This document shows positions 38,246-48,441 of a stretch of DNA of 64,000 bases, piece by piece. This DNA is from Myxococcales bacterium (GTDB taxonomy: Bacteria > Myxococcota_A > UBA9160 > UBA4427). Within the stretch, counting starts at the first letter, position 1. Each line of letters starts with the position of its first letter. The DNA is taken from assembly GCA_012960035.1 (NCBI GenBank), contig DUBZ01000061.1, positions 186,001-250,000 of the forward strand, read 5' to 3'. Below the pieces are notes generated by a model, which did no database searches, was not told the DNA's origin, and was given only the letters and a program-made list of their open reading frames with translations. A program made the translations under genes and the position numbers.

Positions 38246-39112
38246 ATGCGTTTTAGCTATGCCGAAGCAATGTGCGAGCCCGATCACTACGTGCCTTTGG
38301 CTCTGGCTGCGGAGAGGAGCGGGTTCACTTCCTTTACGATTCCGGACAGCATCTGTTATCCGGAAGTCTCGGATAGCGAATATCCCTACACGCCGGATGG
38401 CAATCGTGAGTTTCTCGATGGGCGCCCCTTCATCGACCCCTTCGTTCTGGCCGCCACCCTTGGCGCTGTGACCGAGACCCTTCGCCTGACGACCTTCGTC
38501 GTGAAGCTTCCAATCCGACAGCCTGTACTGGTCGCGAAACAGGTCATGTCCTTGGCCGTCATGACGAAGAATCGCATTGGCTTCGGGGTTGGGATCTCAC
38601 CCTGGCCCGAAGACTTCAGCATCTGCGAGCAGTCCTGGGCGGGGCGCGGCAAGCGTATGGACGAAATGATCGAGATCCTCCGCGGGCTCGAAACGGGTGA
38701 GTTCTTTGGATTCAGCGGGGAGCATTTTAGTCTCGAGCGGATCAAGATTTCCCCCGCGCCGAGTCAGCGTATCCCGATCTTGATCGGTGGCCATGCCGAA
38801 CCCGCGCTTCGTCGGGCAGCGCGAGTCGGTGATGGGTGGATGCATGCCGGGGGTGACGGCGAAGAGCTGGCGCGAATGATCGAGCGCTTGCAGGCCTACC
38901 GAAAAGAATATGGGCGAGAGCAGCTTCCCTTCGAAATTCATGTGATCTCGATGGATGGATTTAGCGTGGATGGCGTTCGGCGGCTGGAAGATCAAGGCGT
39001 GACGGATGTCATCGTCGGTTTTCGCAATTCATACAAACCCGACACGCTGAAAGTCGAACAGAAGACTGCGGCCATCGAGGCCTTCGCCAATAACGTCATC
39101 GAACGGGTGTGA
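38246..39112 (+). CDS. LLM-class F420-dependent oxidoreductase (Rv2161c-like)
   Basis: TIM-barrel flavoenzyme of 288 aa. MRFSYAEAMCEPDHYVPLALAAE and RIGFGVGISPWPEDF, followed by KISPAPSQRIPILIGGHAEPALRRAA, match the Rv2161c/TIGR03619-like F420-dependent oxidoreductases. Substrate is unknown. It is convergent on pqqC with a 24-nt gap. It differs clearly from the enzymes at 3620 and 46554, so the three are separate subfamilies, not recent duplicates. Confidence 0.84.
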   Translation: MRFSYAEAMCEPDHYVPLALAAERSGFTSFTIPDSICYPEVSDSEYPYTPDGNREFLDGRPFIDPFVLAATLGAVTETLRLTTFVVKLPIRQPVLVAKQVMSLAVMTKNRIGFGVGISPWPEDFSICEQSWAGRGKRMDEMIEILRGLETGEFFGFSGEHFSLERIKISPAPSQRIPILIGGHAEPALRRAARVGDGWMHAGGDGEELARMIERLQAYRKEYGREQLPFEIHVISMDGFSVDGVRRLEDQGVTDVIVGFRNSYKPDTLKVEQKTAAIEAFANNVIERV

Positions 39113-39136
39113 GTGCGGGGAGCCTCTGTGCAGACG

Positions 39137-39886
39137 TTATTCGGAGTCTGCGAGATGGGAGTAGGGCGGGCGCTTCTCGACGTAAGCCATCCACATCGCA
39201 TCGAGCATCGTCCAGAGTATGTCGAGCTTGAAGCGTAGGATGTCGACGACGCGTTCCTGTTCTTCCCGGGTTGTGAAATGATCGAGAGTGAGCGCCAGAC
39301 CATGCTCGACATCGCGTCGGGCCTCCCCGAGTCTTCGGCGAAAATAGTCGTAGCCGCCTTCGTCGATCCAGGGATAGAGCGAGGGCCAGTTCTCTAGCCG
39401 TTTTTCATGGATTTTCGGCGCGAAGAGTTCTGTCAGGGAGGAGGCGGCTGCCTCTTGCCAGGGCTCGGTTTGCGCAAAACGCACATACGCGTCGACGGCA
39501 AATCGAACGCCGGGCAAGACATGTCGAAGGTCGGCGACTTCCTCGCGCTGCAGCCCGACGGATTCGGCGAGTCGTAGCCAGGCCTCGATTCCACCACTAT
39601 CGCCCGGGGCGCCGTCATCGCCGGGAGCACCATCATGGTCAAGGATCCGCTGAATCCATTGGCGGCGAATCTCCCGGTCGGGACAATTGGCGAGAATCGC
39701 TGCGTCTTTTCGCGGAATCTGGATCTGGTAGTAGTAGCGATTCGCGACCCAGCCCCGGACCGCCTCTCGGTCCAGACCACCGTCGTTCATCTTGAGATGA
39801 AAGGGATGGTGAATGTGGTAGTAGCGTTCCATACCGCGCAGTCGGGCTTCGAAATCGTCTCGGTTCTGACCGGTCGAAGAGGTCAT
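39137..39886 (-). CDS. pqqC: pyrroloquinoline-quinone synthase PqqC
   Basis: PqqC, 249 aa, does the last oxidation and ring closure of the PQQ cofactor without a metal. [42 protein letters not shown], and [14 protein letters not shown] are diagnostic, and conserved active-site His, Tyr and Arg residues are retained. A tandem DGAPGD duplication occurs just before the GGIEAWLRL motif. The start overlaps the pqqB stop (TAATG). pqqD and pqqE do not follow; the next gene is convergent. Confidence 0.94.
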   Translation of the reverse strand: MTSSTGQNRDDFEARLRGMERYYHIHHPFHLKMNDGGLDREAVRGWVANRYYYQIQIPRKDAAILANCPDREIRRQWIQRILDHDGAPGDDGAPGDSGGIEAWLRLAESVGLQREEVADLRHVLPGVRFAVDAYVRFAQTEPWQEAAASSLTELFAPKIHEKRLENWPSLYPWIDEGGYDYFRRRLGEARRDVEHGLALTLDHFTTREEQERVVDILRFKLDILWTMLDAMWMAYVEKRPPYSHLADSE

Positions 39887-40800
39887 TAGAGTTCGATCTC
39901 CATCCCATCGTATGCGACTTCGATGCCTAACGTCACGAGCCGCGCATGCTCGGGGGAGGATTCATCGAGGATCGGATTGGTATTGTTGATGTGGATCAAG
40001 ATCTTTCGACCGCGTAGCCGAGCTAGCTGGTCGAGCATGCCATTCGATCCGCTTTGAGCGAGATGGCCCATCTCACGGCCGGTCTTCGAGGCTGCACCTT
40101 GTTCCATCAGTTCGGTGTCGTTCCAGAGCGTTCCGTCGATCATCAGACAATCCGCGCGTTCTGCTTCTTCAATCAGGGGCTCAGTCCATTCGCCCAGTCC
40201 GGGTGCGTAGAGACACCGACGGCCGCTAGATTGATCGATGAAAACGATGCCGATCGTGTCGTCCTCGGCGGGATTGTGACGCCGCGGAGAGTAGGGGGGT
40301 GCTTCGCTGGGCAGGGGGATCGGATGCATCGTCAAGCCCGAAATCTCCGGGATCTCGAAGGGCACGCGTCCGATCGCATCAACGGGTCGCCAGTCGACAC
40401 CGCAATAATGTTCCAGGACGCTGATGAGTGGGTAGCCGCCAGTTAGGTCGCTGTGAACGCTAGGCGTGCAGTAGACGGGTAGCCGACGCGTGTGTTCGCG
40501 TAGGGTCATCAGTCCAGTCGAGTGATCGATCTGGGCGTCGACGATCAAGACGGCTGCGATGGCGGTATCGCGTACCGTCCGTGCGGGTTGAAGGGCCGGG
40601 CAGGATTCGAGCTGTGCTCGCAAGTCGGGCGATGCATTGACGAGTAGCCAGTCTTCACCCGTGTCCGAGACCGCCAGCGAGGACTGGGTACGCGGTCTTG
40701 CGGCCAGCGTGCCTGCCCGAAGACCGGAACAATTGGCGCAATTGCAATTCCACTGAGGGAACCCGCCACCGGCCCCTGAGCCGAGCACTTTGATCAGCAT
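39886..40800 (-). CDS. pqqB: PQQ biosynthesis protein PqqB
   Basis: Metallo-beta-lactamase-fold protein of 304 aa, needed for normal PQQ production; it hydroxylates the PqqA-derived dipeptide. The N-terminus [20 protein letters not shown] is diagnostic. [15 protein letters not shown] ([12 protein letters not shown]) and [11 protein letters not shown] are further conserved metal-site segments. GGAG lies 13 nt upstream of the ATG. It heads a pqqB-pqqC pair. The 63 nt between it and hemJ are too short for a normal pqqA with its own signals, and none of the E-V-T-x-Y type is seen. Confidence 0.94.
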   Translation of the reverse strand: MLIKVLGSGAGGGFPQWNCNCANCSGLRAGTLAARPRTQSSLAVSDTGEDWLLVNASPDLRAQLESCPALQPARTVRDTAIAAVLIVDAQIDHSTGLMTLREHTRRLPVYCTPSVHSDLTGGYPLISVLEHYCGVDWRPVDAIGRVPFEIPEISGLTMHPIPLPSEAPPYSPRRHNPAEDDTIGIVFIDQSSGRRCLYAPGLGEWTEPLIEEAERADCLMIDGTLWNDTELMEQGAASKTGREMGHLAQSGSNGMLDQLARLRGRKILIHINNTNPILDESSPEHARLVTLGIEVAYDGMEIEL

Positions 40801-40863
40801 GACGCCGCGATACTCCTATGCGATTGCCTTCGCCGCGAAGCATCGGCGTTCAAAGCGTGATGC

Positions 40864-41322
40864 TCAAAACGGCTTCACGATGACACAGATGACGATCCCG
40901 ACCATCAACAGGGTGGGAACTTCATTTGCGATTCGAAAGAATCGCTCCGGCCTCTGGTTGCGATCCGCGGCGAAGTCGTTCTTCCAGCTCATCATGGCAA
41001 TATGGGCACCGAGCAATCCCGCGACCAGCGCAAGCTTCAACCAGAGCCAGGCCCCCGCGTGCAGCAGATAACCGGGCGTACCGGGGATGGCGAGGAGCGT
41101 TGCGCCGAAGACAAGCGTCGCAATCATGGCCGGACCCATGATGATTCGCGCGAGCCTTTCTTCCATCCCCTTGAAGGCTTCCGATAATTCGCTGCCGATC
41201 TCCGCCTTGCAGTGGTTGACGAAGAGACGCGGGAGGTAAAGCAGCCCGGCCATCCAGGAGATCACGGCAATCAAATGGAGTGCCTTGATCCAGGCGTAGT
41301 AGGGAAGAAGTAGCTCGCTCAT
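40864..41322 (-). CDS. hemJ: protoporphyrinogen oxidase HemJ
   Basis: Inner-membrane protein of 152 aa with four helices. YYAWIKALHLIAVISWMAGLLYLPRLF carries the conserved His near residue 16, WLWLKL carries the conserved Lys, and the C-terminus FFRIANEVPTLLMVGIVI is typical of HemJ (UPF0093), which converts protoporphyrinogen IX to protoporphyrin IX in heme synthesis. The ATG overlaps the nadK stop (TGATG), so the two genes are translationally coupled. Confidence 0.92.
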   Translation of the reverse strand: MSELLLPYYAWIKALHLIAVISWMAGLLYLPRLFVNHCKAEIGSELSEAFKGMEERLARIIMGPAMIATLVFGATLLAIPGTPGYLLHAGAWLWLKLALVAGLLGAHIAMMSWKNDFAADRNQRPERFFRIANEVPTLLMVGIVICVIVKPF

Positions 41323-42173
41323 CAGAGGCTGAATTGTTCCGCCAGATTGCGTTCGGAAAGGCTCTGACCCGCCTCGAATAGAACCTCGACGGCGATCTCA
41401 CGATCCTCTCCAATACCGACTTCGATCACGTCGCGGACTTCGTTCGAATCAGCCACCGCGCTCACGGGTCGCTTTTCGGGTTCGAGCACTTCTATTCGAA
41501 CATTGGCGGCGCGTGGGATCAGCGCGCCGCGCCATCGCCGCGGTCGAAAGACGCTGATCGGTGTAAGTGCGAGTACGCCGGCATCGAGGGGAAGGATCGG
41601 TCCGTGGGCGGAGAGGTTATAGGCGGTGCTCCCGGCGGGAGTCGCAACGAGCACGCCATCGCAGATCATCTCGTGCATCCGCGTCACTTCGTCGACGTGG
41701 ATGCGCAGCTTTGCGGCCTGCCGCGTTTGTCGAAGCATCGAGACTTCGTTGATGGCCAGCCGCTCGATTCGCTCTCCATTCACGAGTTGCGCTGTCATTC
41801 GGAGAGGATGAATTCGAGCGATCTCGGCCTTTCGAACTCGGCCGAGAAGATCGTCGGTGGAAAAGGGGTTCATCATGAATCCGACCGAGCCTCGGTTCAG
41901 TCCGAAGACGGGTTTTCCATGGGAGATGAACTCGTGGATCGTCTGAAGCATGAAACCGTCACCGCCAAGGGCGACGATTACGTCGGCGTCCGCCGGGGGC
42001 TTAGACGGATACAAACCCGCGAGTTCCGCGAGTGCGGCCTGGGCCGCGGGCGTATCCGCGGCGACGATCGCAATATGCTCGGCATGGGAATATTCGCAGC
42101 TGGCATTGTCGCGACTGCCCTCATCGGAAGGAGAGTGCTCAGATGCTCTCGTTTTTTCGTTCTTGTCTCTCAT
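41322..42173 (-). CDS. nadK: NAD kinase
   Basis: Cytosolic NAD(+) kinase of 283 aa, making [17 protein letters not shown] contains the catalytic GGDG at 70-73, [11 protein letters not shown] follows, and [24 protein letters not shown] is the second conserved block. The start at 42173 leaves about 30 non-conserved N-terminal residues; the frame stays open to 42371, and an intermediate start is possible. It precedes hemJ. Confidence 0.91.
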   Translation of the reverse strand: MRDKNEKTRASEHSPSDEGSRDNASCEYSHAEHIAIVAADTPAAQAALAELAGLYPSKPPADADVIVALGGDGFMLQTIHEFISHGKPVFGLNRGSVGFMMNPFSTDDLLGRVRKAEIARIHPLRMTAQLVNGERIERLAINEVSMLRQTRQAAKLRIHVDEVTRMHEMICDGVLVATPAGSTAYNLSAHGPILPLDAGVLALTPISVFRPRRWRGALIPRAANVRIEVLEPEKRPVSAVADSNEVRDVIEVGIGEDREIAVEVLFEAGQSLSERNLAEQFSL

Positions 42174-42501
42174 GCGGTCCTTGTCTGGTCCCGGCGTCGA
42201 GTGGCGAGCATAGGCCAATCGACGAGACAGAGTCTCCCCGACGGATTGGGCTCGGGTATGGTCTCGGATTCCCCGCATTCGACGAGTTGACGACGAAAAC
42301 CAGTGTTGGGCTCGGCTACAAGTTCTAGCTCCGACGTCGAACTCTGTGCTGACGCGACCGAGCAGGTTCACCCCGCTCTGCTGCAGCCTGCTACGCTGAG
42401 GCCCTCGCGCGAAGCCTGCGCACCTACGCCTTTATGCGTCTGAGAGTAGATCCGTGCGGATGCGCGCTCAGTAAGACCATGGATGGGAACCGAAGGGCCA
42501 G
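42174..42501. other. divergent intergenic region, no gene recognised
   Basis: 328 bases between the divergent nadK and TPR-protein starts. It must hold both promoters. The nadK frame is open through part of it, but without similarity. Nothing else, neither repeat nor RNA gene, is clear. Confidence 0.45.
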
Positions 42502-43242
42502 ATGTATACGATCTTGATTGCGATTCTGATTGGGGCGACCAGCGGAGGGGCCTGGACAGCGCTTGCGTTGTGGAAGACCTGGCAGATGGGAATTGTCCTG
42601 ACGATTCTCGTTTCGCTTCTCGCCTTCGTTTTGATTTCACGCTGGATGGCGCGTCGAATTGAACCGGAATTCATGGCGATCCAGAAGCAGATCCAAGCGG
42701 GGCAGACCCAGCTCGCGATCGGCCAGCTCGAGTCGATGCTCTCGCTGTCGCGCTGGCAGATTCTCTTGAAGGGCCAGATTCATGCCCAGATCGGCATGTT
42801 GGCCTACGCCTCGGGCGACGAGGGCAGGGCGGCGAACCATCTCACCCTAGCCGGGATTCGCTCGACCGAAGCCCAAGTGACGAACGCGGCGTTGGAATAT
42901 CGGCGCGGGCGCAAGGACGAGGCACAGAAGATCCTGGAGGTCGCGATCCGCGCGAACAAGAAACAAATCCTCCCTTATCACGTTCAGGCTTGGATGTTGG
43001 CCAAGGACGGGAATCGGAAAGGCGCGATTACTCGACTGCTTGCCTGCCAGAAGATCGAGAAGAGCAACGAGTCGACTCAGGACAATCTATCGCGGCTGCA
43101 GAACGGCAAGAAACTCAGCATGAAGCGGTTCGGGATTGGCTGGTTCGGTCTCCAGCTCGAGAAGCCGCCCGCACAGATGCGAGTCGCCCAGGGCATGGCG
43201 GGGCGAAAGGGTTTTAGACAGAAGTCCCGCCGCCGACATTAG
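42502..43242 (+). CDS. membrane-anchored TPR-like protein
   Basis: Protein of 246 aa. Two hydrophobic helices at about 2-22 and 28-46 anchor it, and the rest is cytoplasmic and helical. The segments QAGQTQLAIGQLESMLSL, ASGDEGRAANHLTLAG and RRGRKDEAQKILEVAIR look like degenerate tetratricopeptide repeats. The C-terminus is rich in Lys and Arg. It may scaffold other proteins, but no partner can be named. It is monocistronic and convergent on lysA with a 10-nt gap. Confidence 0.65.
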   Translation: MYTILIAILIGATSGGAWTALALWKTWQMGIVLTILVSLLAFVLISRWMARRIEPEFMAIQKQIQAGQTQLAIGQLESMLSLSRWQILLKGQIHAQIGMLAYASGDEGRAANHLTLAGIRSTEAQVTNAALEYRRGRKDEAQKILEVAIRANKKQILPYHVQAWMLAKDGNRKGAITRLLACQKIEKSNESTQDNLSRLQNGKKLSMKRFGIGWFGLQLEKPPAQMRVAQGMAGRKGFRQKSRRRH

Positions 43243-43252
43243 CCGTTAACCG

Positions 43253-44569
43253 TCAGCCGATAGTGTCGTCGGTCGAGATCTCGTTTTCGATCGACTGGGT
43301 CAGCGTCTGCCGACGGCGGATGAGTCTGGCCTCGCCAGCCCTCGTGATCAGGACTTCGGCGGCCTCAGGAAACGAGTTGTAGTTCTTCGCAGACATGCCG
43401 GCGCAGTACGCGCCTGCACCCTCGATGACCAGCGTGTCTCCAATCCTTGCGCTCGCCATCGGGCGCGGCGCGAGTGCTTCCGGGTCTCCGGGTGCTGGCG
43501 TCAATATGTCGCTCGACTCACAACAATGACCGGCCACGATGTAATTGGCGTTCTCGGCGTCGCGCGGGTCAGCGGGCCTTTCGTCATCCGGCCGACTTCC
43601 ATGGGAGACGACGAACAGGGGATGCTGGGCTCCGTACATTGCAGGCCGCAAAATTTCCGTCATCCCCGAATTGATCTTCAGAAACGAGTAGCCATCCGAG
43701 CCGGTGTCGACGATGTCGATGATTTCGGTCAGGAGCGCGCCCGCGTTCACGACGAGAAAACTGCCGGGTTCGATTTCGATTTGAAACGCGTCGGTCCCGG
43801 TCCGCCCGGAGCGCTGTTGAAGATCGGTGATGAACGCAGTAAGCAGCGGGCGAATGGTTTCTCCGATCTCAACCAGGTCGGCGCTCGTCTCATTCTCCAT
43901 TCTGGCCACCTTGAATCCGCCACCGAGAGACAACCGGTTGAGGTCAGGGAAGCGGCTGGCGATTTCGAGAACAAGGCCGGCGCAGCGTTTCCAGACCTCC
44001 GGGTCACCGCCGGAGCCGATATGGGTATGTAGGCCGGTCACGCGGAGGTCGAACTCATCCGCGACCTCGAAGGCCTGATCGAGTTGCTCGTGCCAGATGC
44101 CGAAGGACGAGGCGACTCCGCCGGTATTGGTGCGATTATTGTGGCCGGAGCCCGCACCCGGATTGACGCGAATCGAAATATCACTTCCCGGAAAAAGCAG
44201 GCCGTAATGTCGGAGTTGGTGGAGCGAACAGGCATTGAAGAGGACGCCGCGCTGGACGAGTCCTTTCATATCCTGAGGCAGCTCCTGGGCCGTGATCTGA
44301 ATATGGGAAGGCTCGATTCCAGCAAGCAGCGCGCGCTCCGCCTCGAAGCCACTGCTGGCATCGAAGTGGAGTCCCCGGGCGTCGAAGAGCCGCAAGACAG
44401 CGGCGGTGGGCAGGGATTTCATGGCAAATCGGCCGACCAGTTTGCAGGGCGCGGGGAATGCCAGGACCTGATCGGCCGCGGCTTCGAGCTCCCCCTGGTC
44501 GTAGACGTAAACGGGTGTTCCGAATCGCTCGCGAATCGTCACGATCTGGGCTTCATTGAGAAAACGCAT
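43253..44569 (-). CDS. lysA: diaminopimelate decarboxylase-like PLP enzyme
   Basis: Fold-type III PLP decarboxylase of 438 aa. The PLP lysine is K51 in RFAMKSLPTA, where LysA usually has AxKAN. LHTHIGSGGDPEVW, LSLGGGFKV, IEPGSFLVVNAGALL, HCCESSDIL (catalytic Cys) and GAYCAGMSAKNYNS follow in the right order for diaminopimelate decarboxylase, the last step of lysine synthesis. Other group IV decarboxylases cannot be wholly excluded because of the AMKSL variant. The start at 44569 matches the family; the frame is open to 44620. Confidence 0.78.
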   Translation of the reverse strand: MRFLNEAQIVTIRERFGTPVYVYDQGELEAAADQVLAFPAPCKLVGRFAMKSLPTAAVLRLFDARGLHFDASSGFEAERALLAGIEPSHIQITAQELPQDMKGLVQRGVLFNACSLHQLRHYGLLFPGSDISIRVNPGAGSGHNNRTNTGGVASSFGIWHEQLDQAFEVADEFDLRVTGLHTHIGSGGDPEVWKRCAGLVLEIASRFPDLNRLSLGGGFKVARMENETSADLVEIGETIRPLLTAFITDLQQRSGRTGTDAFQIEIEPGSFLVVNAGALLTEIIDIVDTGSDGYSFLKINSGMTEILRPAMYGAQHPLFVVSHGSRPDDERPADPRDAENANYIVAGHCCESSDILTPAPGDPEALAPRPMASARIGDTLVIEGAGAYCAGMSAKNYNSFPEAAEVLITRAGEARLIRRRQTLTQSIENEISTDDTIG

Positions 44570-44760
44570 GAGTGTGCTCCTACTAACGACGGCCGAGCAT
44601 AGCAGTCTCTCCGGCCGCACTGATCGGGATCGGGGACAGAATCAGGTGTCGGCCGTGAATTTCCGTCGATGAAAGTTTGACGATCCGCCGCCGCATGCGA
44701 GACTCACGGCCCGGTCGGATGCTCAACTGAAGCGACGCGGTGATCACAAGGGGTGGAGTG

Positions 44761-46530
44761 GTGTCGGAGGAAGGGAAGGACGGTCGTGAAGGCAAAGAAG
44801 TCAAAACGGAAGGGCTGGATTTCATTCGGACGATCATCACCGAAGATCTGGCCTCGGGGAAACACGCTGGGGTCGTGACGCGCTTCCCGCCCGAACCGAA
44901 TGGTTATCTCCATATTGGGCACGCCAAGGCGATCTGTCTCAATTTTGGAATCGCGAATGAGTTTCCCGAGAGTCGCTGTCATCTTCGGTTCGATGACACG
45001 AACCCAAGTACGGAAGAGACCGAGTACGTCGAGGGAATTCAGGCCGACGTGCGGTGGCTGGGATTCGATTGGAAAGAGCATTGCCATTTTACGTCGGACT
45101 ATTTTTCGACGCTCTATGGCTTCGCCGTTTCATTGATCGAGCAGGGCAAGGCCTTCGTCGATGATCAGTCTGCCGAGGAAATTCGTGCGAACCAGGGATC
45201 ACTCACCGAGCCCGGTACGCCAAGCCCCTTCCGAGATCGAAGCGTTGCAGAGAATCTCGATCTGTTTTCACGTATGAAGGCGGGAGAATTCGAGGACGGC
45301 ACGCGGGTCCTGCGAGCCAAAATTGATATGGCCGCGTCGGTGGTCGCTATGCGGGATCCGATTCTCTATCGCATCCAGAAGGCCACGCATCATCGCACCG
45401 GCAACGATTGGTGCATCTATCCGATGTACGACTTTGCGCATTGCCTCTCCGATGCGATCGAGAAGATCACGCATTCGCTCTGCACCCTCGAATTTCTCGA
45501 TCATCGCCCCCTATACAATTGGATTCTCGATCAGCTGGAGACGCCGAGTCGTCCGCGACAGATCGAGTTTGCCCGCCTGAACGTCGGATATACGGTGACG
45601 AGTAAGCGGCTTCTTCGTCGGGTTGTCGAAGAAGGTCACGTGCGCGGTTGGGACGATCCAAGGATGCCGACCATCGCGGCGCTGCGAAGGCGCGGATACC
45701 CGGCAGTCGCGATTCGAGATTTTTGCGAAGCCGTAGGCATCGCGAAGCGCGACAACGTGATCGATCTAGCGAATCTCGAGTTCCATGTTCGTACGGTCCT
45801 CAACCGGGAGGCGCCGCGACGCATGGGGGTCCAGCGCCCGCTGAAAGTCGTCATCGAGAACTACCCCGAGGGCGAGGAGGAGTTTCTGGATGCCGTGAAT
45901 AATCCGGAAGATCCCGAAGCCGGATCGCGTCGGGTTCCCTTCTCGCGGGAGCTCTACATCGAAGAGGAAGACTTTCTAGAAGATCCACCGAAGAAGTTTT
46001 TCAGGCTCGGTCCCGGGCGAGAAGTTCGCCTGCGTTATGCCTATTTTATTACCTGTACCGATGTCGTCAAAGACGCAGCGGGAAAGGTCGTCGAACTTCG
46101 ATGCACCTATGACCCGGCTACGCGAGGCGGTGACTCTCCCGACGGACGCAAGGTGAAGGGCACCCTTCATTGGGTCTCAGTCCCGCATTCGATTCCGGCC
46201 GAGATTCGACTTTATGGACCCTTGTTTACGGATGCAGAGCCCGACACGGGCGGCGAAGGGGGTCTCGAAGCGAGTCTCAACCCGGACTCCCTGGAAACTC
46301 TCACCGAAGCCCGCGTGGAGCCCGAACTGTCGAAAGGTCAGCCAGGGGATCGCCTCCAGCTCGAACGCGTCGGCTATTTTTGCATGGATGAAGACAGTCG
46401 GCCGGATCGGCTGGTCTTGAACCGAACGGCTACGCTGCGCGATACATGGGCCAAGGTCGCCAAGCAGAACGCGGGCCCCCAGGCCAGCCCAAACAAGAAA
46501 TCGAAGAAATCCAAGAAGAAGAAATCGTAA
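44761..46530 (+). CDS. glnS: glutaminyl-tRNA synthetase
   Basis: Class I aminoacyl-tRNA synthetase of 589 aa. [20 protein letters not shown] contains HIGH at 51-54, and VTSKRLLRR is the KMSKS-like loop. The C-terminal anticodon-binding beta barrels are complete, ending in a Lys/Ser-rich tail. GlnRS rather than GluRS is shown by the [16 protein letters not shown] and DDTNP segments. The start is GTG at 44761, behind AAGGGG; a GTG at 44740 is possible. Having glnS suggests the indirect GatCAB route is not needed for Gln-tRNA here. Confidence 0.95.
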   Translation: MSEEGKDGREGKEVKTEGLDFIRTIITEDLASGKHAGVVTRFPPEPNGYLHIGHAKAICLNFGIANEFPESRCHLRFDDTNPSTEETEYVEGIQADVRWLGFDWKEHCHFTSDYFSTLYGFAVSLIEQGKAFVDDQSAEEIRANQGSLTEPGTPSPFRDRSVAENLDLFSRMKAGEFEDGTRVLRAKIDMAASVVAMRDPILYRIQKATHHRTGNDWCIYPMYDFAHCLSDAIEKITHSLCTLEFLDHRPLYNWILDQLETPSRPRQIEFARLNVGYTVTSKRLLRRVVEEGHVRGWDDPRMPTIAALRRRGYPAVAIRDFCEAVGIAKRDNVIDLANLEFHVRTVLNREAPRRMGVQRPLKVVIENYPEGEEEFLDAVNNPEDPEAGSRRVPFSRELYIEEEDFLEDPPKKFFRLGPGREVRLRYAYFITCTDVVKDAAGKVVELRCTYDPATRGGDSPDGRKVKGTLHWVSVPHSIPAEIRLYGPLFTDAEPDTGGEGGLEASLNPDSLETLTEARVEPELSKGQPGDRLQLERVGYFCMDEDSRPDRLVLNRTATLRDTWAKVAKQNAGPQASPNKKSKKSKKKKS

Positions 46531-46553
46531 CAGACTGCGAAGAAGGATTAGAA

Positions 46554-47513
46554 ATGAATCGAATGGGTATGACGATCCCGATGGCGGGCGTGCCGCTTTC
46601 AGAACATCGTGATTGGATTCGCGAGATGGTCGATCTCGGATATACCGACATGTGGTCTTCCGAAGCAGGCGGTCAGGATGGCTTTACGCCACTCGCATTG
46701 GTTTCGGCTTGGGCACCCGAAGTTCGATTGGGTGTTGCGATCATTCCCGCGTATACGCGCGGGCCCGCGCTGATGGCGATGAGCGTTGCGAGTCTTGCGG
46801 AGGCGGCGCCGGGTCGATTCGTGATGGGAATTGGGACGTCTTCCGATGTGATCGTCGAGCGATGGAATGGCATCCCATTCGAAAAGCCCTACGCGCGCGT
46901 GCGGGACACCGTGAACTTCCTGCGTAAAGCATTGGCAGGAGAGAAAATCGACGAAGAATACGAGTCGTTTACGGTCAAGGGATATCGACTCCAGATGCCG
47001 CCGCTTGAAAAGCAGCCACCGATCCTGGTCGCAGCGCTTCGACAGGGCATGCTGAAATTGGCGGGGCGCATTGGGGATGGCGCGATTCTGAATTGGCTGT
47101 CAGCGGAAGACGTGAAGACGGTGACGCCGTTCGTGCATGCGGGTGGGGAGGGCAAGGAGATCGTTGCTCGCCTTTTCGTGATCCCGACCGCCGATGTCAC
47201 GGCCGCGCGCGCGATCGCCCGCCGCGCCATTGCCGCCTATCTGACGGTTCCCGTCTATGCCGCGTTTCATGAATGGTTGGGTCGTTCCGAGCAGCTCGAA
47301 GGTCTCTGGTCTCATTGGAAAGCCGGCGATCGAAAGGCCGCTCTGGCCGCGATTCCCGACGAAGTGGTCGACGATCTCGTGATTCACGGCTCTCCCGAAG
47401 CCTGTCGCGAGCATATCGAGCGATATCGCGAGGCCGGCATTCACACGCCCGTCCTCGCAATCCTGCACACAGATGACTTGAAGCAATCGGTCCGAGACCT
47501 CGCTCCGCGGTAG
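46554..47513 (+). CDS. LLM-class F420-dependent oxidoreductase (Rv3093c-like)
   Basis: TIM-barrel flavoenzyme of 319 aa. MNRMGMTIPMAGVPLSEHRDW and LGVAIIPAYTRGPALMAMSVASL, then GRFVMGIGTSSDVIVERWNG, fit the TIGR03841 group of F420-dependent oxidoreductases. GAAGGA lies 9 nt before the ATG. It follows glnS by 23 nt and may be read from the same transcript. Substrate and cofactor (F420 or FMN) are not shown by sequence. Confidence 0.84.
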   Translation: MNRMGMTIPMAGVPLSEHRDWIREMVDLGYTDMWSSEAGGQDGFTPLALVSAWAPEVRLGVAIIPAYTRGPALMAMSVASLAEAAPGRFVMGIGTSSDVIVERWNGIPFEKPYARVRDTVNFLRKALAGEKIDEEYESFTVKGYRLQMPPLEKQPPILVAALRQGMLKLAGRIGDGAILNWLSAEDVKTVTPFVHAGGEGKEIVARLFVIPTADVTAARAIARRAIAAYLTVPVYAAFHEWLGRSEQLEGLWSHWKAGDRKAALAAIPDEVVDDLVIHGSPEACREHIERYREAGIHTPVLAILHTDDLKQSVRDLAPR

Positions 47514-47699
47514 GTTCGGCAGGGCCGATTGGAAGCTCGCGGCTCTGCGCTTCCCTGGATAGGGTTATTATACCCACGGGGCGTATTTGAATCGATTCCG
47601 CTGGTCGGGGCGGTCTCGTGGCCTCTTGTCTCGTGGGGCTCAGTCCCAGCGCTGGATCCGCCGATGAAGCCTGTTGACTCTCCGAGGGACCGAGGCCTG

Positions 47700-48437
47700 A
47701 TGTCTGCTGCCGAAAAACCAAGCGAGCTGACAGCGCTGCGCGCACTTGAAATGCGCACGCGTGAGCTGTCTCTGGATGCGCAAATGGTCGAATGCGTTGA
47801 TCTTTTGCAGTCGCCGGAATTCGTTGTCGGGGATCTCGTTCACAGCGTCGGGCAGGCGACAGAGGCGGCGAGTGCGCGCCGAACAAGCGTTTCACTCACG
47901 ATGAAACGCGAAGCCCACGGCGATGCATTTTTTTACCCATCTCGGGAGCTCTTTGTTCAGGGCGATCGCTGCTCGTTTACTTGCTTGGCGACGGAGATTG
48001 ATATTACTGCTGGGCCGCTCGGCGGCGCAGCACCCGGTTTGATCGATTACGCCGCCGTGACATGCGAAGCAAGGCCCCTCCCGATCCTTGGCTTCGTACA
48101 GGGCAGCGAGGCGGAGAGTGCGTATCCAATCCTGCTCCGCTCGCTATCGAGTTTGATCGACCTCGCAACGGAAAACTGGTTCAACGCACTCGACCGCGAG
48201 ATCTACCACGGAATTCTCGGGCCAACACCGGCCTTCGATCTCACGCTCGTCCTCTGGGATGACGACGTCGCGGACTCCCGGCGGCCGCTCTGCGAACTCA
48301 CGCGCGACCTCGCGGAGGTTCTCAAGACGACTCTCGAGGCTGACCCCCGATTTCCAGCCATCCTCAATCACATCGTCTGTCTTCGGATGAACCAGAAACG
48401 GTTCGATGGGCGACTGCGATTTGTCTGGCGGGTCTGA
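47700..48437 (+). CDS. protein of unknown function paired with a histidine kinase
   Basis: Protein of about 245 aa that I do not recognise. It has no signal peptide or transmembrane helix. The sequence alternates charged helices (LRALEMRTRELSLDAQMVE) and beta-like stretches, with four or more Cys residues. It ends 4 nt before the start of the sensor kinase at 48442, and the two are probably cotranscribed, so it may be a sensory or adaptor partner. Starts at 47529 and 47664 are alternatives; GAGG just before 47700 decided the choice. Confidence 0.5.
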   Translation: MSAAEKPSELTALRALEMRTRELSLDAQMVECVDLLQSPEFVVGDLVHSVGQATEAASARRTSVSLTMKREAHGDAFFYPSRELFVQGDRCSFTCLATEIDITAGPLGGAAPGLIDYAAVTCEARPLPILGFVQGSEAESAYPILLRSLSSLIDLATENWFNALDREIYHGILGPTPAFDLTLVLWDDDVADSRRPLCELTRDLAEVLKTTLEADPRFPAILNHIVCLRMNQKRFDGRLRFVWRV

Positions 48438-48441
48438 CTTC

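Noticed and set aside
40801..40863. pqqA in the gap before pqqB
   Set aside because: The 63 nt contain no small frame with the conserved Glu-x3-Tyr core.
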